DNA of 30,559 nucleotides from CAYQVW01 sp964421245 (GCA_964421245.1 CAYQVW010000017.1:1-30559); one strand, 5' to 3'. Positions 14,851-23,441 are shown, counted from the first letter of the stretch. A program made the numbers and translations. Notes: a model not told the origin generated them from the letters alone.

Positions 14851-14876
14851 ATAAGAATTCCTCCCCAAAAAAGCAT
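14847..14876 (-). other. Possible leaderless 9-codon leader ORF
   Basis: ATG 14876 lies exactly 6 nt after the CATAAT -10 box, so the transcript could begin on this codon. The frame encodes MLFWGGILI and stops at TGA 14849-14847, overlapping the TTG start (TTGA) of the 160-aa membrane protein. The GGGGAGG site lies inside it. It may act as a coupling leader; chance is also possible for so short a frame. Confidence 0.3.
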
Positions 14877-14882
14877 TTCACG

Positions 14883-14911
14883 ATTATGACCTGGGTTTAA
14901 TTTATTGTCAA
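14883..14911 (-). promoter_or_regulatory. Promoter of the 160-aa membrane protein/permease unit
   Basis: Minus strand TTGACA (14911-14906), 17-nt spacer, CATAAT (14888-14883), between the lipoprotein gene stop and the next gene. It would let the membrane protein and the two permeases be transcribed independently of the binding protein. Confidence 0.55.
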
Positions 14912-14927
14912 GATATTCATAAGCCTA

Positions 14928-16073
14928 CTATTGAACATTATTTATCCTGTTTGAATAATAATCTAGAGTTTTCTTAACCGGCTCACCCCTTATAACAATC
15001 CTAATAAAAGCCTCATTCATATAACGATCAAAATCAGCCCAATTAGAAACATGTTTTCTAAATATTCCGTACTTTAAGGCATTTTTAACTGATTCAAAGT
15101 GCAGCGGAACCCTAATATCACTTCGAATCGAAGGCCAGCTTAATTCTTTTACAAACTTCTCCTGCACTTCCTTTGATTGAAGATATTTTATAAACCTCAA
15201 AGCAAGTTTTTTATTTTTTGAACCTTTGGGTATGCCCAAAACTTCACCACCAATAACGTGGGCTTCACGTTTTGGACCAGAAAAACCAGAATAAGTGACA
15301 ATATTCTTCTTTTTGTATTTATTGTTGATTATATTTATACCAAAAGGCCAGTTTTGCATAAGATAAACCGATTCCCGAGCAATATAATCATTAGATGTAT
15401 TCCATTTTGCCTTTAGGGAATCACGAGAAACATAAGGCCAAAGTTTTTGTAAAAAAGTAAAAGTCTTAACGCAGCCTTGATCATTAAAAGAGAACGGGTC
15501 TCCACCAGCTGAAACGATAAACTCATATAATTGGGTTACAGTTGGACCGCCACCCCAGGCCTTTAAAAGAATTCGGCCAACCCCCTCTTTTTCTTTAAAG
15601 ATTTTAGCAACTTTTAGCAATTCGTCCCAGTTTTTAGGTGGTTTTAATCCATATTTCTTAAAAACGTCCTTATTATAGTAAACAATTTGGACGTTAGGAC
15701 GATACGGCATAAAGTGTTTATCAATAAGATTATTCTGAACTGCTTTTGGGATATCTTTTTTATATTGAGATAAATCTTCGACCAACCCCTTATCAACCAA
15801 TTGAGCCAAATTCATATTGTCTTGGGCAAAAAGATCAAGCTCCATTCTATCGGCCGATGACATCGCCTGCAACATTTGTGGAAGATCGCCTGCCTCAATC
15901 TGCATAGTCTCTATTTTGCAATTATTCTCTTTTTCAAATGGAGGAATAACAACTTGGCGCATTATCTTCCACTCGGAATCTGAGAGACTCATAGAAACTT
16001 TGAGAACATTAGTTTTTGGAGCAGAACAAGATGTTAATAATAGGCTTAATAATAATAAAAATAACAAACGCAT
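14928..16073 (-). CDS. ABC sugar-binding lipoprotein, family 1
   Basis: 381-aa extracytoplasmic solute-binding protein of the family 1 (CUT1) type. A lipoprotein signal peptide ends LLTSC with the lipidated Cys at residue 16. Typical features follow: YNKDVFKKYGLKPPKNWDELLKVAKIFKEKEG in the N-lobe, GGPTVTQLYEFIVSAGGDPF in the middle, and the IPKGSKNKKLALRFIKYLQSKEVQEKF hinge/C-lobe segment. It binds a carbohydrate-like ligand outside the inner membrane and hands it to the permeases. The gene is first of the importer cluster. Its ATG lies 7 nt after a TATAAT box that is back-to-back with the sixA promoter, so the mRNA should be leaderless. Confidence 0.93.
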   Translation of the reverse strand: MRLLFLLLLSLLLTSCSAPKTNVLKVSMSLSDSEWKIMRQVVIPPFEKENNCKIETMQIEAGDLPQMLQAMSSADRMELDLFAQDNMNLAQLVDKGLVEDLSQYKKDIPKAVQNNLIDKHFMPYRPNVQIVYYNKDVFKKYGLKPPKNWDELLKVAKIFKEKEGVGRILLKAWGGGPTVTQLYEFIVSAGGDPFSFNDQGCVKTFTFLQKLWPYVSRDSLKAKWNTSNDYIARESVYLMQNWPFGINIINNKYKKKNIVTYSGFSGPKREAHVIGGEVLGIPKGSKNKKLALRFIKYLQSKEVQEKFVKELSWPSIRSDIRVPLHFESVKNALKYGIFRKHVSNWADFDRYMNEAFIRIVIRGEPVKKTLDYYSNRINNVQ

Positions 16074-16080
16074 TGTATCT

Positions 16081-16100
16081 ATTATACACTATGTTATAAT
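16081..16100. promoter_or_regulatory. Back-to-back leaderless promoters (lipoprotein / sixA)
   Basis: Two outward -10 boxes lie within 20 bp. On minus TATAAT (16086-16081) ends 7 nt before the lipoprotein ATG (16073). On plus TGTTATAAT, an extended -10 with TATAAT at 16095-16100, ends 8 nt before the sixA ATG (16109). A TTGTAT at 16073-16078 with a 16-nt spacer could be the plus -35. Neither start codon has room for a normal Shine-Dalgarno. Confidence 0.6.
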
Positions 16101-16108
16101 CCTGAGGC

Positions 16109-16525
16109 ATGAAGCTGTATTTACTACGCCATGCTGATTCCGAACCCAAAAGAGAAGGGCTTGATGACGCCGAGCGAGCGTTGACAGAAAAAGGAATAAA
16201 ACAGGTAAAAGATCTAACAAAAAAAATAAAATCAAAAGAAATTGTTTTTGATTTTATCTTTACTTCTCCCTATAAACGCGCTTTCCAAACTGCCGAAATT
16301 ATTACAAACGAGCTGGGCCTAGAAGATCGACTAATAGAAGAGCCTCCTCTGGCCTGTGGATCAAGAACAAAGGATATTAGACAAATTATAAATGCTCATC
16401 AAACAAGCAAAGAAATGCTGTGTATTGGACATGAACCCGATTTTGGAATAATAGCAGGCGAGCTCCTAGGACTCGGAGGAGCCCGCCCACTTAAAAAGGC
16501 AGAATTGATTCAGATCGATCTTTAA
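16109..16525 (+). CDS. sixA: SixA-like phosphohistidine phosphatase
   Basis: 138-aa histidine-phosphatase-superfamily protein of the short SixA type. The catalytic LLRHADSE (R7, H8) opens the protein, TSPYKRAFQTAEII supplies the second Arg, and LCIGHEPDFG supplies the second His. SixA removes phosphate from phosphohistidine in signalling or phosphotransfer proteins; small family members can also act on other phosphates. The gene stands alone on the plus strand and overlaps the cobT end by 4 nt. A separate CobC-like member of the same superfamily lies in the cobalamin operon, so this one is unlikely to be the alpha-ribazole phosphatase. Confidence 0.85.
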   Translation: MKLYLLRHADSEPKREGLDDAERALTEKGIKQVKDLTKKIKSKEIVFDFIFTSPYKRAFQTAEIITNELGLEDRLIEEPPLACGSRTKDIRQIINAHQTSKEMLCIGHEPDFGIIAGELLGLGGARPLKKAELIQIDL

Positions 16526-17577
16526 TTCTTTTCAGAAACTCCAGCATCACCAAAAGTCGCCATCTCTGTTAATATTTTTATAGCGGCCTCGGCTATTCCA
16601 ATCCCTAAAGCAGCTCCAGTCCCTTCCCCTAATCGAAAATCAAAATCAAAAAGTGGCTTTACCCCTATATGATCCAAAGTAATTTTGTGACCTGCCTCCA
16701 CCGAACAATGAGAAGCAATTAGATAATCGGCAACCTTTGGCTCAAGAGTAACAGCAATAAGCGCTGCTGCACCCGAGATAAAACCATCAATTAAAACGGG
16801 AATGCGGTTTGCAGCAGAAGCCAGCATAACTCCGGCAATTCCTCCAATCTCAAAACCCCCAATCTTAGAAAGAACATCAAGTCCATTCGATGGATCCGGT
16901 TTATTGACCCTCAAAGCCTTCTCGATTACCTTTATCTTATTCTCCAAGGCACTATCATTAATCCCGGTTCCCCGACCAGTAACCCTTGAAACACTTTCTC
17001 CAGTAATAGCCGATACAATTGCACTAGAAGGGGTAGTGTTTCCAATCCCCATGTCTCCAGTTCCAATTATATCTACCCCATTTTTTAATTCCCCTTCAAC
17101 AACCTCCATCCCTGCCTCAATAGATCTAATAGCCTGTTCTTTAGTCATTGCCAGTCCAGCCGTCATATTCTTTGTGCCAAGATCTACTTTCTTATTAATT
17201 AATTCATTATGAGGCTTGAGTTCGGCAGCAACTCCCATATCCACTACGATAACTTTTGCTCCAACATGTCGGGCCAAAACATTTATTCCCGCCCCTCCAT
17301 TAAGAAAATTGTAAACCATCTGTGGAGTTACCTCTTGAGGAAAGGCGCTCACTCCTTCTGCTACCACCCCATGATCTCCCGCCATAGTAAAAATAACCTT
17401 ATTCTTCATGCCGGGTTTTTCTTTGCCGGTTATTGCAACAATCTGTTTAGCCAACCCTTCTAATCGCCCCAAACTCCCTGGTGGCTTGGTTAAATTATCA
17501 AGTCTTTTCTGCGTTTGTTCTATTAGTCCCTTATCTATTGGTTTGATCCTTTTAAGAATTTCCTCAAATTTTCTCAT
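16522..17577 (-). CDS. cobT: Nicotinate-nucleotide:dimethylbenzimidazole phosphoribosyltransferase
   Basis: Makes alpha-ribazole phosphate from a lower-ligand base (such as dimethylbenzimidazole) and nicotinate mononucleotide. Full length at 351 aa. Motifs are KPPGSLGRLE near 32-41, MAGDHGVVAEGVSAFPQEVT, NGGAGINVLA, GDMGIGNTTPSSAI, GRGTGIND and the catalytic-Glu segment LGEGTGAALGIG (Glu at about 318, matching E317 in the Salmonella enzyme). An excellent AAAGGAGG lies 6 nt before the ATG. It is the last gene of the cobalamin operon and follows btuF by 12 nt. Its end overlaps sixA. Confidence 0.97.
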   Translation of the reverse strand: MRKFEEILKRIKPIDKGLIEQTQKRLDNLTKPPGSLGRLEGLAKQIVAITGKEKPGMKNKVIFTMAGDHGVVAEGVSAFPQEVTPQMVYNFLNGGAGINVLARHVGAKVIVVDMGVAAELKPHNELINKKVDLGTKNMTAGLAMTKEQAIRSIEAGMEVVEGELKNGVDIIGTGDMGIGNTTPSSAIVSAITGESVSRVTGRGTGINDSALENKIKVIEKALRVNKPDPSNGLDVLSKIGGFEIGGIAGVMLASAANRIPVLIDGFISGAAALIAVTLEPKVADYLIASHCSVEAGHKITLDHIGVKPLFDFDFRLGEGTGAALGIGIAEAAIKILTEMATFGDAGVSEKN

Positions 17578-17589
17578 CCAAGTCCTCCT

Positions 17590-18420
17590 TTATTTATGCA
17601 ATTTTTTCGCAAGTTTTTCTAAACCATCAATTAGCCTCGGCCCGGGACGCAAAAGCAAATCAGGATCAATATCTTGATATATTTTCCCTGTTTTTGCGGC
17701 TGAAGTATTTGTTAGTCCAATCTGTCTCACTATCACCTCACTTTCATTTTTATTTTTCCATCTTCGTCCCATATCTTCCAAAATAATTACTTCTGGATTT
17801 TTATAAGCAACAAATTCTTGGCTAATCAAAGAATAATCGGTCCAAACTTCCTTCGCAATATTTTCTCCCCCCGCAATCGTCACCAATTCATGTATAAAAG
17901 AATCCTTCCCTGCAGTCATAAGCGGATCGTCCCAAATCAGAACAAAAACCCTGGGCTTCTTCTGGGCTCTTGTTTTTTCCTTTACCCTGGCGATTCTTGC
18001 CCTCATCCCGGCTATGACAGCTTTTGCCAGCTCTTCACTTCCGGTTATTTTTCCAATCTTCCCAACAGTCTCTAAAACTTCGCTCAAATCCTCTGAGGAA
18101 AAGACTGCCAGCGGAATATTCATTCTTTTTAAACCCAAAAAGATTGCGTCCGTATTTGCATGGCCGGCAATAACTAGATCTGGTTCTAACTTCACTATTT
18201 TTTCTAAGTTATATATTCCAAAATAACCGACCTTCTCAATTTTTTTTGCCCGCAAAGGAAAGTCACAATTCGCAGTTACCCCTACTATTTTTTCTTCCAA
18301 CCCCAGAGCAAACAAAATCTCCGTAATACTGGGGGCCAAAGAAATTATGCGCTTGGGAGCTGCAAAAGCAGCAGCGGCTAACACTAGAACAAGAATTAAA
18401 GTCAGAATAAGTTTTTGCAT
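17590..18420 (-). CDS. btuF: Corrinoid-binding periplasmic protein
   Basis: 276-aa class III substrate-binding protein. A signal peptide (Lys start, Leu/Ala-rich core, cleavage near AFA-APK) has no lipobox, so the protein should be periplasmic. The mature part has the BtuF/FepB-type ISLAPSITEILFALG, the KVGYFGIYNLEKIVKLEPDLVIA segment and the FVLIWDDPLMTAG strand of the second lobe. ATG 18420 is preferred over the 27-codon-longer frame because the signal peptide begins there and AAGGA lies 4-5 nt upstream. The start overlaps cobD by 19 nt. The cognate BtuC permease and BtuD ATPase are not in the window. The cobalamin context makes corrinoid the most likely ligand rather than iron chelate. Confidence 0.88.
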   Translation of the reverse strand: MQKLILTLILVLVLAAAAFAAPKRIISLAPSITEILFALGLEEKIVGVTANCDFPLRAKKIEKVGYFGIYNLEKIVKLEPDLVIAGHANTDAIFLGLKRMNIPLAVFSSEDLSEVLETVGKIGKITGSEELAKAVIAGMRARIARVKEKTRAQKKPRVFVLIWDDPLMTAGKDSFIHELVTIAGGENIAKEVWTDYSLISQEFVAYKNPEVIILEDMGRRWKNKNESEVIVRQIGLTNTSAAKTGKIYQDIDPDLLLRPGPRLIDGLEKLAKKLHK

Positions 18421-19397
18421 AATATCCTTACCAATCGTTTGCACTCTTTGAACCCCTGCGCATTTATCCGAACAAAATTTGGCAGACCAAAAGAACCACA
18501 ATCCCGGACCAAAATTTTGTATTGCAAGAGTTTTTCTTTAAAACTTTTTGCATTCCCGACCTCGACCAAAAAGAAACTTGTTTGGGACGGAATAACACAA
18601 AAACCAAACTTTTTAAACTCTCTTTGCAAATATTCTTTTCCTCTTATTACCCCTGAAACAAATTTAAAAACATCATTATCATTCTTTAAAGCAGAAACAG
18701 CCGCTTTCTGGGCATAAGAATTCACATTCCAAGGCGGCCGCACTTTTTGTAAAGTCGAAATTATGGAAGGGCTTGAAACCGCGTAACCGATTCTAAGTGA
18801 AGCCAAACCATGGGCCTTGGTTAAGGAACGCACAATTATAACATTTCCTTTTTTGATAAGCCCTAAAGAGGACCAGGGGTTTTTTACAAAATCAATATAG
18901 GCCTCATCCAAAACAAACAAACACTTCTTTCTCGTATTAATAATTTTCACAACACTTTTCTTGTCCAGATATTCACCAGTAGGATTGTTTGGGTTGCAAA
19001 GAAATACCATTTTAGGTCTGGTCTTTTTAATCAATTTACAAAAAGCATCAACTTTTGTTTTGAAGTTAAGTCGCGGTTTGAGAACCTGGGCCCCCATAAT
19101 TTTTGCAGCTACTCCATATTCACCAAAGGTCGGGTTCAAGACTAAAACCTTATCCCCTTTTTCCAAAAAGGCCAAGGCAATTAATCTTATTAATTCGGAT
19201 GATCCATTTCCGGCAATAATATTGTTAATATTCAAACTATATTTTTTTGCAATGACTGAGCGAAACTGTAAAGACTTAGAATCAGGATAAGAATCCCTGG
19301 TGCTTGAGCTAAAATCCAATAAATCCGAGCCAGGGCGCTTGCCCCCATGCTCACATATTTCTACTTTATCTAATTCAGATCTTGCAAAGTTCAACAT
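18402..19397 (-). CDS. cobD: L-threonine-O-3-phosphate decarboxylase (CobD-type)
   Basis: PLP-dependent fold-type I enzyme of the HisC/CobD group, 331 aa. CobD makes (R)-1-amino-2-propanol phosphate, the linker attached by CbiB. Seen are the N-terminal HGG motif that separates CobD from HisC, the turn NPNNPTGEYL, DEAYIDF with the PLP-phenol Asp and Tyr, and the Schiff-base Lys in SLTKAHGLASLRIGY. The usual DFSxNxNP stretch is altered to DFSSSTRDSYPDS. Overlaps cbiB by 7 nt and btuF by 19 nt. Histidinol-phosphate aminotransferase is the alternative, but the HGG motif and operon favour CobD. Confidence 0.88.
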   Translation of the reverse strand: MLNFARSELDKVEICEHGGKRPGSDLLDFSSSTRDSYPDSKSLQFRSVIAKKYSLNINNIIAGNGSSELIRLIALAFLEKGDKVLVLNPTFGEYGVAAKIMGAQVLKPRLNFKTKVDAFCKLIKKTRPKMVFLCNPNNPTGEYLDKKSVVKIINTRKKCLFVLDEAYIDFVKNPWSSLGLIKKGNVIIVRSLTKAHGLASLRIGYAVSSPSIISTLQKVRPPWNVNSYAQKAAVSALKNDNDVFKFVSGVIRGKEYLQREFKKFGFCVIPSQTSFFLVEVGNAKSFKEKLLQYKILVRDCGSFGLPNFVRINAQGFKECKRLVRILCKNLF

Positions 19398-20251
19398 ATA
19401 ATTTTAAGTGCCCTTCTGATTGTATGCGGAGTGAGTGCTTCTCTTGCTTCGCCAAGTTTGTAACAACCTGGCTTTTCAAGTAAAACCCCCAAGGCCCCAG
19501 CCATGGCGCCGATAGTCCAGCCGGCATTTGGACTTTGAGTTAACCCTCGATCCCTTCTCATAATCCTAAAAGAATTTTTATAATCTTCGCCAACAGAAAA
19601 AGCAGTAATCACAATAAATACCCCGGCTATGCGGGCAGGAATAAAATTTAAAATATCATCTAAACGCGCCGCGGCCTTGCCAAAAAATTCATATTTACCA
19701 CGATAGCCGATCATGGCATCCATTGTATTTACTGCCCGATAAGCAAAGGCCCCTGGCAGACCAAAAAGCATAAAGTAAAATAAAGGAGCAATAATACTGT
19801 CTGTAATATTTTCTGCAATAGATTCAACTGTGGCAGATATGATTCCGATTTCTGAAAGATTGGTCGGCCGGCTGACTAGATTTTTAAGTTTTAGTTTGGC
19901 CAGATCTATCTTATTGTTGATAAGGGCTTGCTCTACCTCTTTCGCAGATCGTTTTAACTCTCTTATTGAGAAAGTAGTTTTTAACAACCATGCACTAACC
20001 AAAACATACAAAATTGTATTGAAGCCAGCTAGTCTAGCTAAAATATAATATAGGGGGACAGAAAAAAGAAACACAACAATCACAACTGTAACCATACCCC
20101 AGATCAACTCTAAAATTCTTTTTTCTCTTTGTCGAAAACACTCAAAAATCTCAATCACTTTCCCCATCCAAACAACCGGATGAATCAACCTGTGGGGTTC
20201 CCCCAGGATGAGATCAATCAAAAGGGCCAGGATTAAAATTAAAATATGCAT
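19391..20251 (-). CDS. cbiB: Adenosylcobinamide-phosphate synthase
   Basis: Membrane enzyme that attaches aminopropanol (phosphate) to adenosylcobyric acid. The 286 aa open with the family signature LALLIDLILGEPHRLIHPVVWMG, have several hydrophobic helices (about 1-14, 48-75, 78-90, 140-160, 200-220), and contain VSRPTNLSE and TNTMDAMIGYR-like AVNTMDAMIGYR in the conserved core, ending with the RDRGLTQSPNAGWTIGAMAGALG region. It overlaps cobQ by 13 nt upstream and cobD by 7 nt downstream. Confidence 0.95.
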   Translation of the reverse strand: MHILILILALLIDLILGEPHRLIHPVVWMGKVIEIFECFRQREKRILELIWGMVTVVIVVFLFSVPLYYILARLAGFNTILYVLVSAWLLKTTFSIRELKRSAKEVEQALINNKIDLAKLKLKNLVSRPTNLSEIGIISATVESIAENITDSIIAPLFYFMLFGLPGAFAYRAVNTMDAMIGYRGKYEFFGKAAARLDDILNFIPARIAGVFIVITAFSVGEDYKNSFRIMRRDRGLTQSPNAGWTIGAMAGALGVLLEKPGCYKLGEAREALTPHTIRRALKIIC

Positions 20252-21639
20252 TTATATACCTTTTCCATATCAACATTCTCTCGTATGAGGTTTGCCAATT
20301 TATCAAGCTCAACATCAAGACCTTGCTCATCATCAAACAATCCATGGATGTATGTACCAAAGATACGACCATCCTTACTTTTTGCTCCATCCAGGATATC
20401 TGTTTTCTTTCCACCACGCTCAATTATTCTAAAGAGAGGATCAACCCCTTCCAATTTCTTAGTCTCTCCCATATGGATTTCATAACCGGAAAAAATCCGG
20501 CCACCATCCAAATCCTTGGCCTTCACCTGATAGGTAATCTTTTCTTTTAAAATAGTAGTCTCTACATTTAAGAGCCCTAATCCATCAATTGATTCGCGGC
20601 TCGATTCAACGCGATTTGGATCATATATTTTACGTCCCAACATTTGATAGCCTCCGCAAATCCCCATAATCTGCATCCCCTGTTTTGCTAATTCAATAAT
20701 CCGGTCAGCAATACCTGATTGTTTTAAATAAACCAAATCGTCAATGGTGCTTTTTGAACCGGGGAGAATAATCATCTCTGGGTTTTCTCCGCCGAAGGCG
20801 GATAGTTCTGCAGCAGATTTTATATATCTTACATTTAGTGAGTCGAAGTCTGTAAAATTGGAAAGGTGCGGAAGCCAGATAACACAAATTTTGCTTTTTG
20901 TAAGAATTTTTCTCTCCATGCAGACCGAATCCTCTTCTGGTATTTTTATGTCAGAAAAATGGGGAATAACCCCAAGAACATCTTTTCCGGTCTTCTTCTC
21001 CAAAAACCTAAGCCCTGGATCAAGAATGGTCTTGTCGCCACGAAATTTGTTAACCAAAAATCCGCGGACTCTATCCCTCTCAATCGGGGTTAAAAGTTCA
21101 AGCGTCCCAACAAAGGAGGCAAAGACCCCGCCTTTATCAATGTCCCCCACTAAAAGAACCTTCGCTTCGGCAATTTCTGCAACCTTCATGTTTACAATAT
21201 CAAATTCTTTAAGGTTGATTTCCGCCGGACTTCCTGCCCCTTCAATAATCACTACATCAAAGTTTGAGCTTAAATCATGATAACTTTGTTTTACTACCTC
21301 AAGTGCTTCGGGCTTAAAATCATGATATTCAACTGCGGTCAAATTTTTATGGGGCCGACCATTAAGCACTACCTGTGATCTTGTATCCGCAATCGGCTTT
21401 AAAAGAATCGGGTTCATCGCGACACTCGGATCAACCTTAGCCGCTTTGGCTTGTACAAACTGAGCTCGGCCAATTTCTCCTTTCTCAAGGGTTACAGCAG
21501 AATTCAAAGACATATTCTGCGATTTAAACGGAGCCACTTTATAACCATCCTGGACTAGAATTCTACAGAGTGCGGCAACGACGATGCTTTTGCCAACATC
21601 CGAACCAGTTCCTTGAATCATTAATGCTTTGGCTGGCAT
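20239..21639 (-). CDS. cobQ: Cobyric acid synthase
   Basis: ATP- and glutamine-dependent amidation of adenosylcobyrinic acid diamide to cobyric acid. 466 aa from ATG 21639, slightly shorter than the usual 480-510. The N-terminal synthetase domain has the P-loop GTGSDVGKS (10-18), the AKAAKVDPSVAMNPILLKP loop, VIIEGAGSPAEINL and GGVFASFVGTLELL. The C-terminal class I glutamine amidotransferase domain has the nucleophile in GICGGYQMLG, then GYEIHMGET and the catalytic His in GTYIHGLFDD. The frame extends 10 codons upstream into cobU, but the GAGG-preceded ATG 2 nt after the cobU stop is better. Called CbiP in anaerobic-pathway organisms. Confidence 0.96.
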   Translation of the reverse strand: MPAKALMIQGTGSDVGKSIVVAALCRILVQDGYKVAPFKSQNMSLNSAVTLEKGEIGRAQFVQAKAAKVDPSVAMNPILLKPIADTRSQVVLNGRPHKNLTAVEYHDFKPEALEVVKQSYHDLSSNFDVVIIEGAGSPAEINLKEFDIVNMKVAEIAEAKVLLVGDIDKGGVFASFVGTLELLTPIERDRVRGFLVNKFRGDKTILDPGLRFLEKKTGKDVLGVIPHFSDIKIPEEDSVCMERKILTKSKICVIWLPHLSNFTDFDSLNVRYIKSAAELSAFGGENPEMIILPGSKSTIDDLVYLKQSGIADRIIELAKQGMQIMGICGGYQMLGRKIYDPNRVESSRESIDGLGLLNVETTILKEKITYQVKAKDLDGGRIFSGYEIHMGETKKLEGVDPLFRIIERGGKKTDILDGAKSKDGRIFGTYIHGLFDDEQGLDVELDKLANLIRENVDMEKVYKCIF

Positions 21640-21641
21640 AA

Positions 21642-22157
21642 CTACTTGATCCTCGCTGAAATCCCACACGTAATCAAATAAACTTCGTCCGCACTTTTAG
21701 CTAATTTTTGGTTGGTCAGCCCGGCAATGTCCCGAAAGGTGCGGGAAAGCGCATTTTCTGGAACTATCCCCATCCCAACTTCGTTTGTAACCATAATTAC
21801 CGTAAAGTTATTTCGTTTTACAGCTTTTACCAGTTTTGAAACCGCACTTAAAATTGATTTCTCTTTGCCCCCTGCTAACAATAAATTTGAAACCCATAAG
21901 GTTATGCAATCAATAATCACAAATTTGGTCGTTTTCCTTATTTTAGATAATGCCCTTTCAATATTAATTTCCTCTTCAACAAGCAACCAATTGGAAGGCC
22001 TATCTTTTTGATGTTTTTTAATTCTCTCTTTCATCTCACTATCCCCGGCTGCACCAGTAGCAAGAAAGGTCACTTTTTTCCCTCCCGCAACCAGCTTGTT
22101 AGCAAAGGTACTCTTACCAGATCTAGCCCCTCCAATTATTAATATTAACTTACCCAT
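21642..22157 (-). CDS. cobU: Adenosylcobinamide kinase / guanylyltransferase
   Basis: Bifunctional enzyme that phosphorylates adenosylcobinamide and adds GMP to form adenosyl-GDP-cobinamide. The 171 aa contain the P-loop GGARSGKS (9-16), the FLATGAAGDSEMKERIKKHQ segment with the family's ATG and the HQ region (guanylylated His in known CobU), DCITLWVSNLLL, and TNEVGMGIVPENALSRTFRD. The ending GISARIK is the usual CobU C-terminus. The start overlaps cobC by 8 nt; the stop is 2 nt from the cobQ start. Confidence 0.96.
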   Translation of the reverse strand: MGKLILIIGGARSGKSTFANKLVAGGKKVTFLATGAAGDSEMKERIKKHQKDRPSNWLLVEEEINIERALSKIRKTTKFVIIDCITLWVSNLLLAGGKEKSILSAVSKLVKAVKRNNFTVIMVTNEVGMGIVPENALSRTFRDIAGLTNQKLAKSADEVYLITCGISARIK

Positions 22158-22725
22158 AATTTAGGTGGCAAGTATCGTTAACTAAAGTAACCATCTGGCC
22201 ATCCTCCCCAAACTCGACCACGCTAATGCTGGCATGGTCGATTTTTATTTTCCAAAAATTTGATAGATTAAGATTTAGGGCCCGGCAAAGGATCATCCTG
22301 ATCGGACCACCATGACAAACAAGCACAACATTTTCTCCATTATGTTTATTCTTTATTTTATCTATAACTTGAGAAACCCTCTTTCCTAAATCCTCCAAAG
22401 TTTCTCCCTTAGGAAATCTAAACGAGTTCTTCTTATCCATCCATTCTGCAAACTTATTTTTATAACGAGTATTAACTTCGGAAAAACTTAAGCCTTCCCA
22501 TAAACCAAAATTTATTTCATTGAGATCTGGTTCTATCTCAAAATCTAAACCATCTATTTGGGTTCGGGAAAGCCCACTACAATAAATTTTATCAATTTTT
22601 TCTCTTTCTAGTCTTTTTTTAATCTGTTCGCTTTGAAAACAGCCATTATCGCTTAATGCCACATCTGTAATGCCATTATAATTTTTATTTTCCGTCTCTC
22701 CGTGCCTTGCTAAAATTAATCTCAT
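22150..22725 (-). CDS. cobC: Alpha-ribazole phosphatase, CobC-type
   Basis: 191-aa histidine phosphatase with the RHG motif at the start (LARHGETEN, H8), CSGLSRTQ, the LNEINFGLWEGLSFSEV core with the catalytic-acid Glu, and the second His in LVCHGGPIRMILC. In the cobalamin pathway CobC dephosphorylates alpha-ribazole phosphate (or adenosylcobalamin phosphate). Similarity alone does not separate CobC from phosphoglycerate-mutase relatives; location between cobS and cobU makes the assignment. The ATG overlaps the cobS stop as ATGA. Confidence 0.9.
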   Translation of the reverse strand: MRLILARHGETENKNYNGITDVALSDNGCFQSEQIKKRLEREKIDKIYCSGLSRTQIDGLDFEIEPDLNEINFGLWEGLSFSEVNTRYKNKFAEWMDKKNSFRFPKGETLEDLGKRVSQVIDKIKNKHNGENVVLVCHGGPIRMILCRALNLNLSNFWKIKIDHASISVVEFGEDGQMVTLVNDTCHLNYG

Positions 22726-23441
22726 ATTATCACTACACCTAATAAAACTATCACTTCTATAATTTCGTTTATCAACCCAAGGGTATCACCGGTCATCCCA
22801 TCAATCTTTTTCTTAATATATTCTGTTATCCCAAGGGTAAAAAATATAGCTAAAAGCATCAAGACAATCCCTTTGATTTTAAGTAACCACAACAACAGAA
22901 TGACCGGAAAAAAACTGGTCAAGATAAAATCTCTTAGGCCAACCTTATTGGTAAAGGCCTCCCCTAGCCCTCCTTCTGCCCGAGCATAAGTGGAAATAGC
23001 CCCTGAAAGAACAATCATCCAGCGGCCAACCATCGGCATAATTAAGAGAGAGATGTTCTTATATATTTCCGGAATCTGGTATAGGGCAGCTAGTTTTAAT
23101 CCCAACAAACAAATTAAGGCTACCACTCCCATTGAACCAATCTGAGTATCGCGCATAATTCTTAGGATAGTCTCTTTTGATCGTCCAACATAAAGTCCGT
23201 CGACACTATCGGCAAAGCCATCCAAATGAAAAGCTCCCGCCATGACTATTAAAACGATAATTAATAAGAGATCTACTAATATTCTTGGAAGAATTATTGA
23301 AAGAGCCAAATTTGAAAGCACTAAAATACCACCCAAAAGCATCCCTACAATCGGAAAGAAGAAAACCGTCTTAGGCCCCTTTTTTACCGCAGTAGGGATG
23401 TGGGTTAAAAATCCGACAGTTGCAATAAATTCTCTTATCAT
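22722..23441 (-). CDS. cobS: Adenosylcobinamide-GDP ribazoletransferase (cobalamin synthase)
   Basis: Polytopic membrane enzyme of 239 aa that joins adenosyl-GDP-cobinamide with alpha-ribazole (phosphate). Signatures: FLTHIPTAV near the start, GAFHLDGFADSVDGLYVGRSKE (about 69-90) with the metal-binding acidic residues, and IMRDTQIGSMGV. At least five hydrophobic helices are visible. It overlaps the Cys-rich gene by 4 nt and cobC by 4 nt. With CbiB it forms the membrane-bound part of this pathway. Confidence 0.96.
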   Translation of the reverse strand: MIREFIATVGFLTHIPTAVKKGPKTVFFFPIVGMLLGGILVLSNLALSIILPRILVDLLLIIVLIVMAGAFHLDGFADSVDGLYVGRSKETILRIMRDTQIGSMGVVALICLLGLKLAALYQIPEIYKNISLLIMPMVGRWMIVLSGAISTYARAEGGLGEAFTNKVGLRDFILTSFFPVILLLWLLKIKGIVLMLLAIFFTLGITEYIKKKIDGMTGDTLGLINEIIEVIVLLGVVII

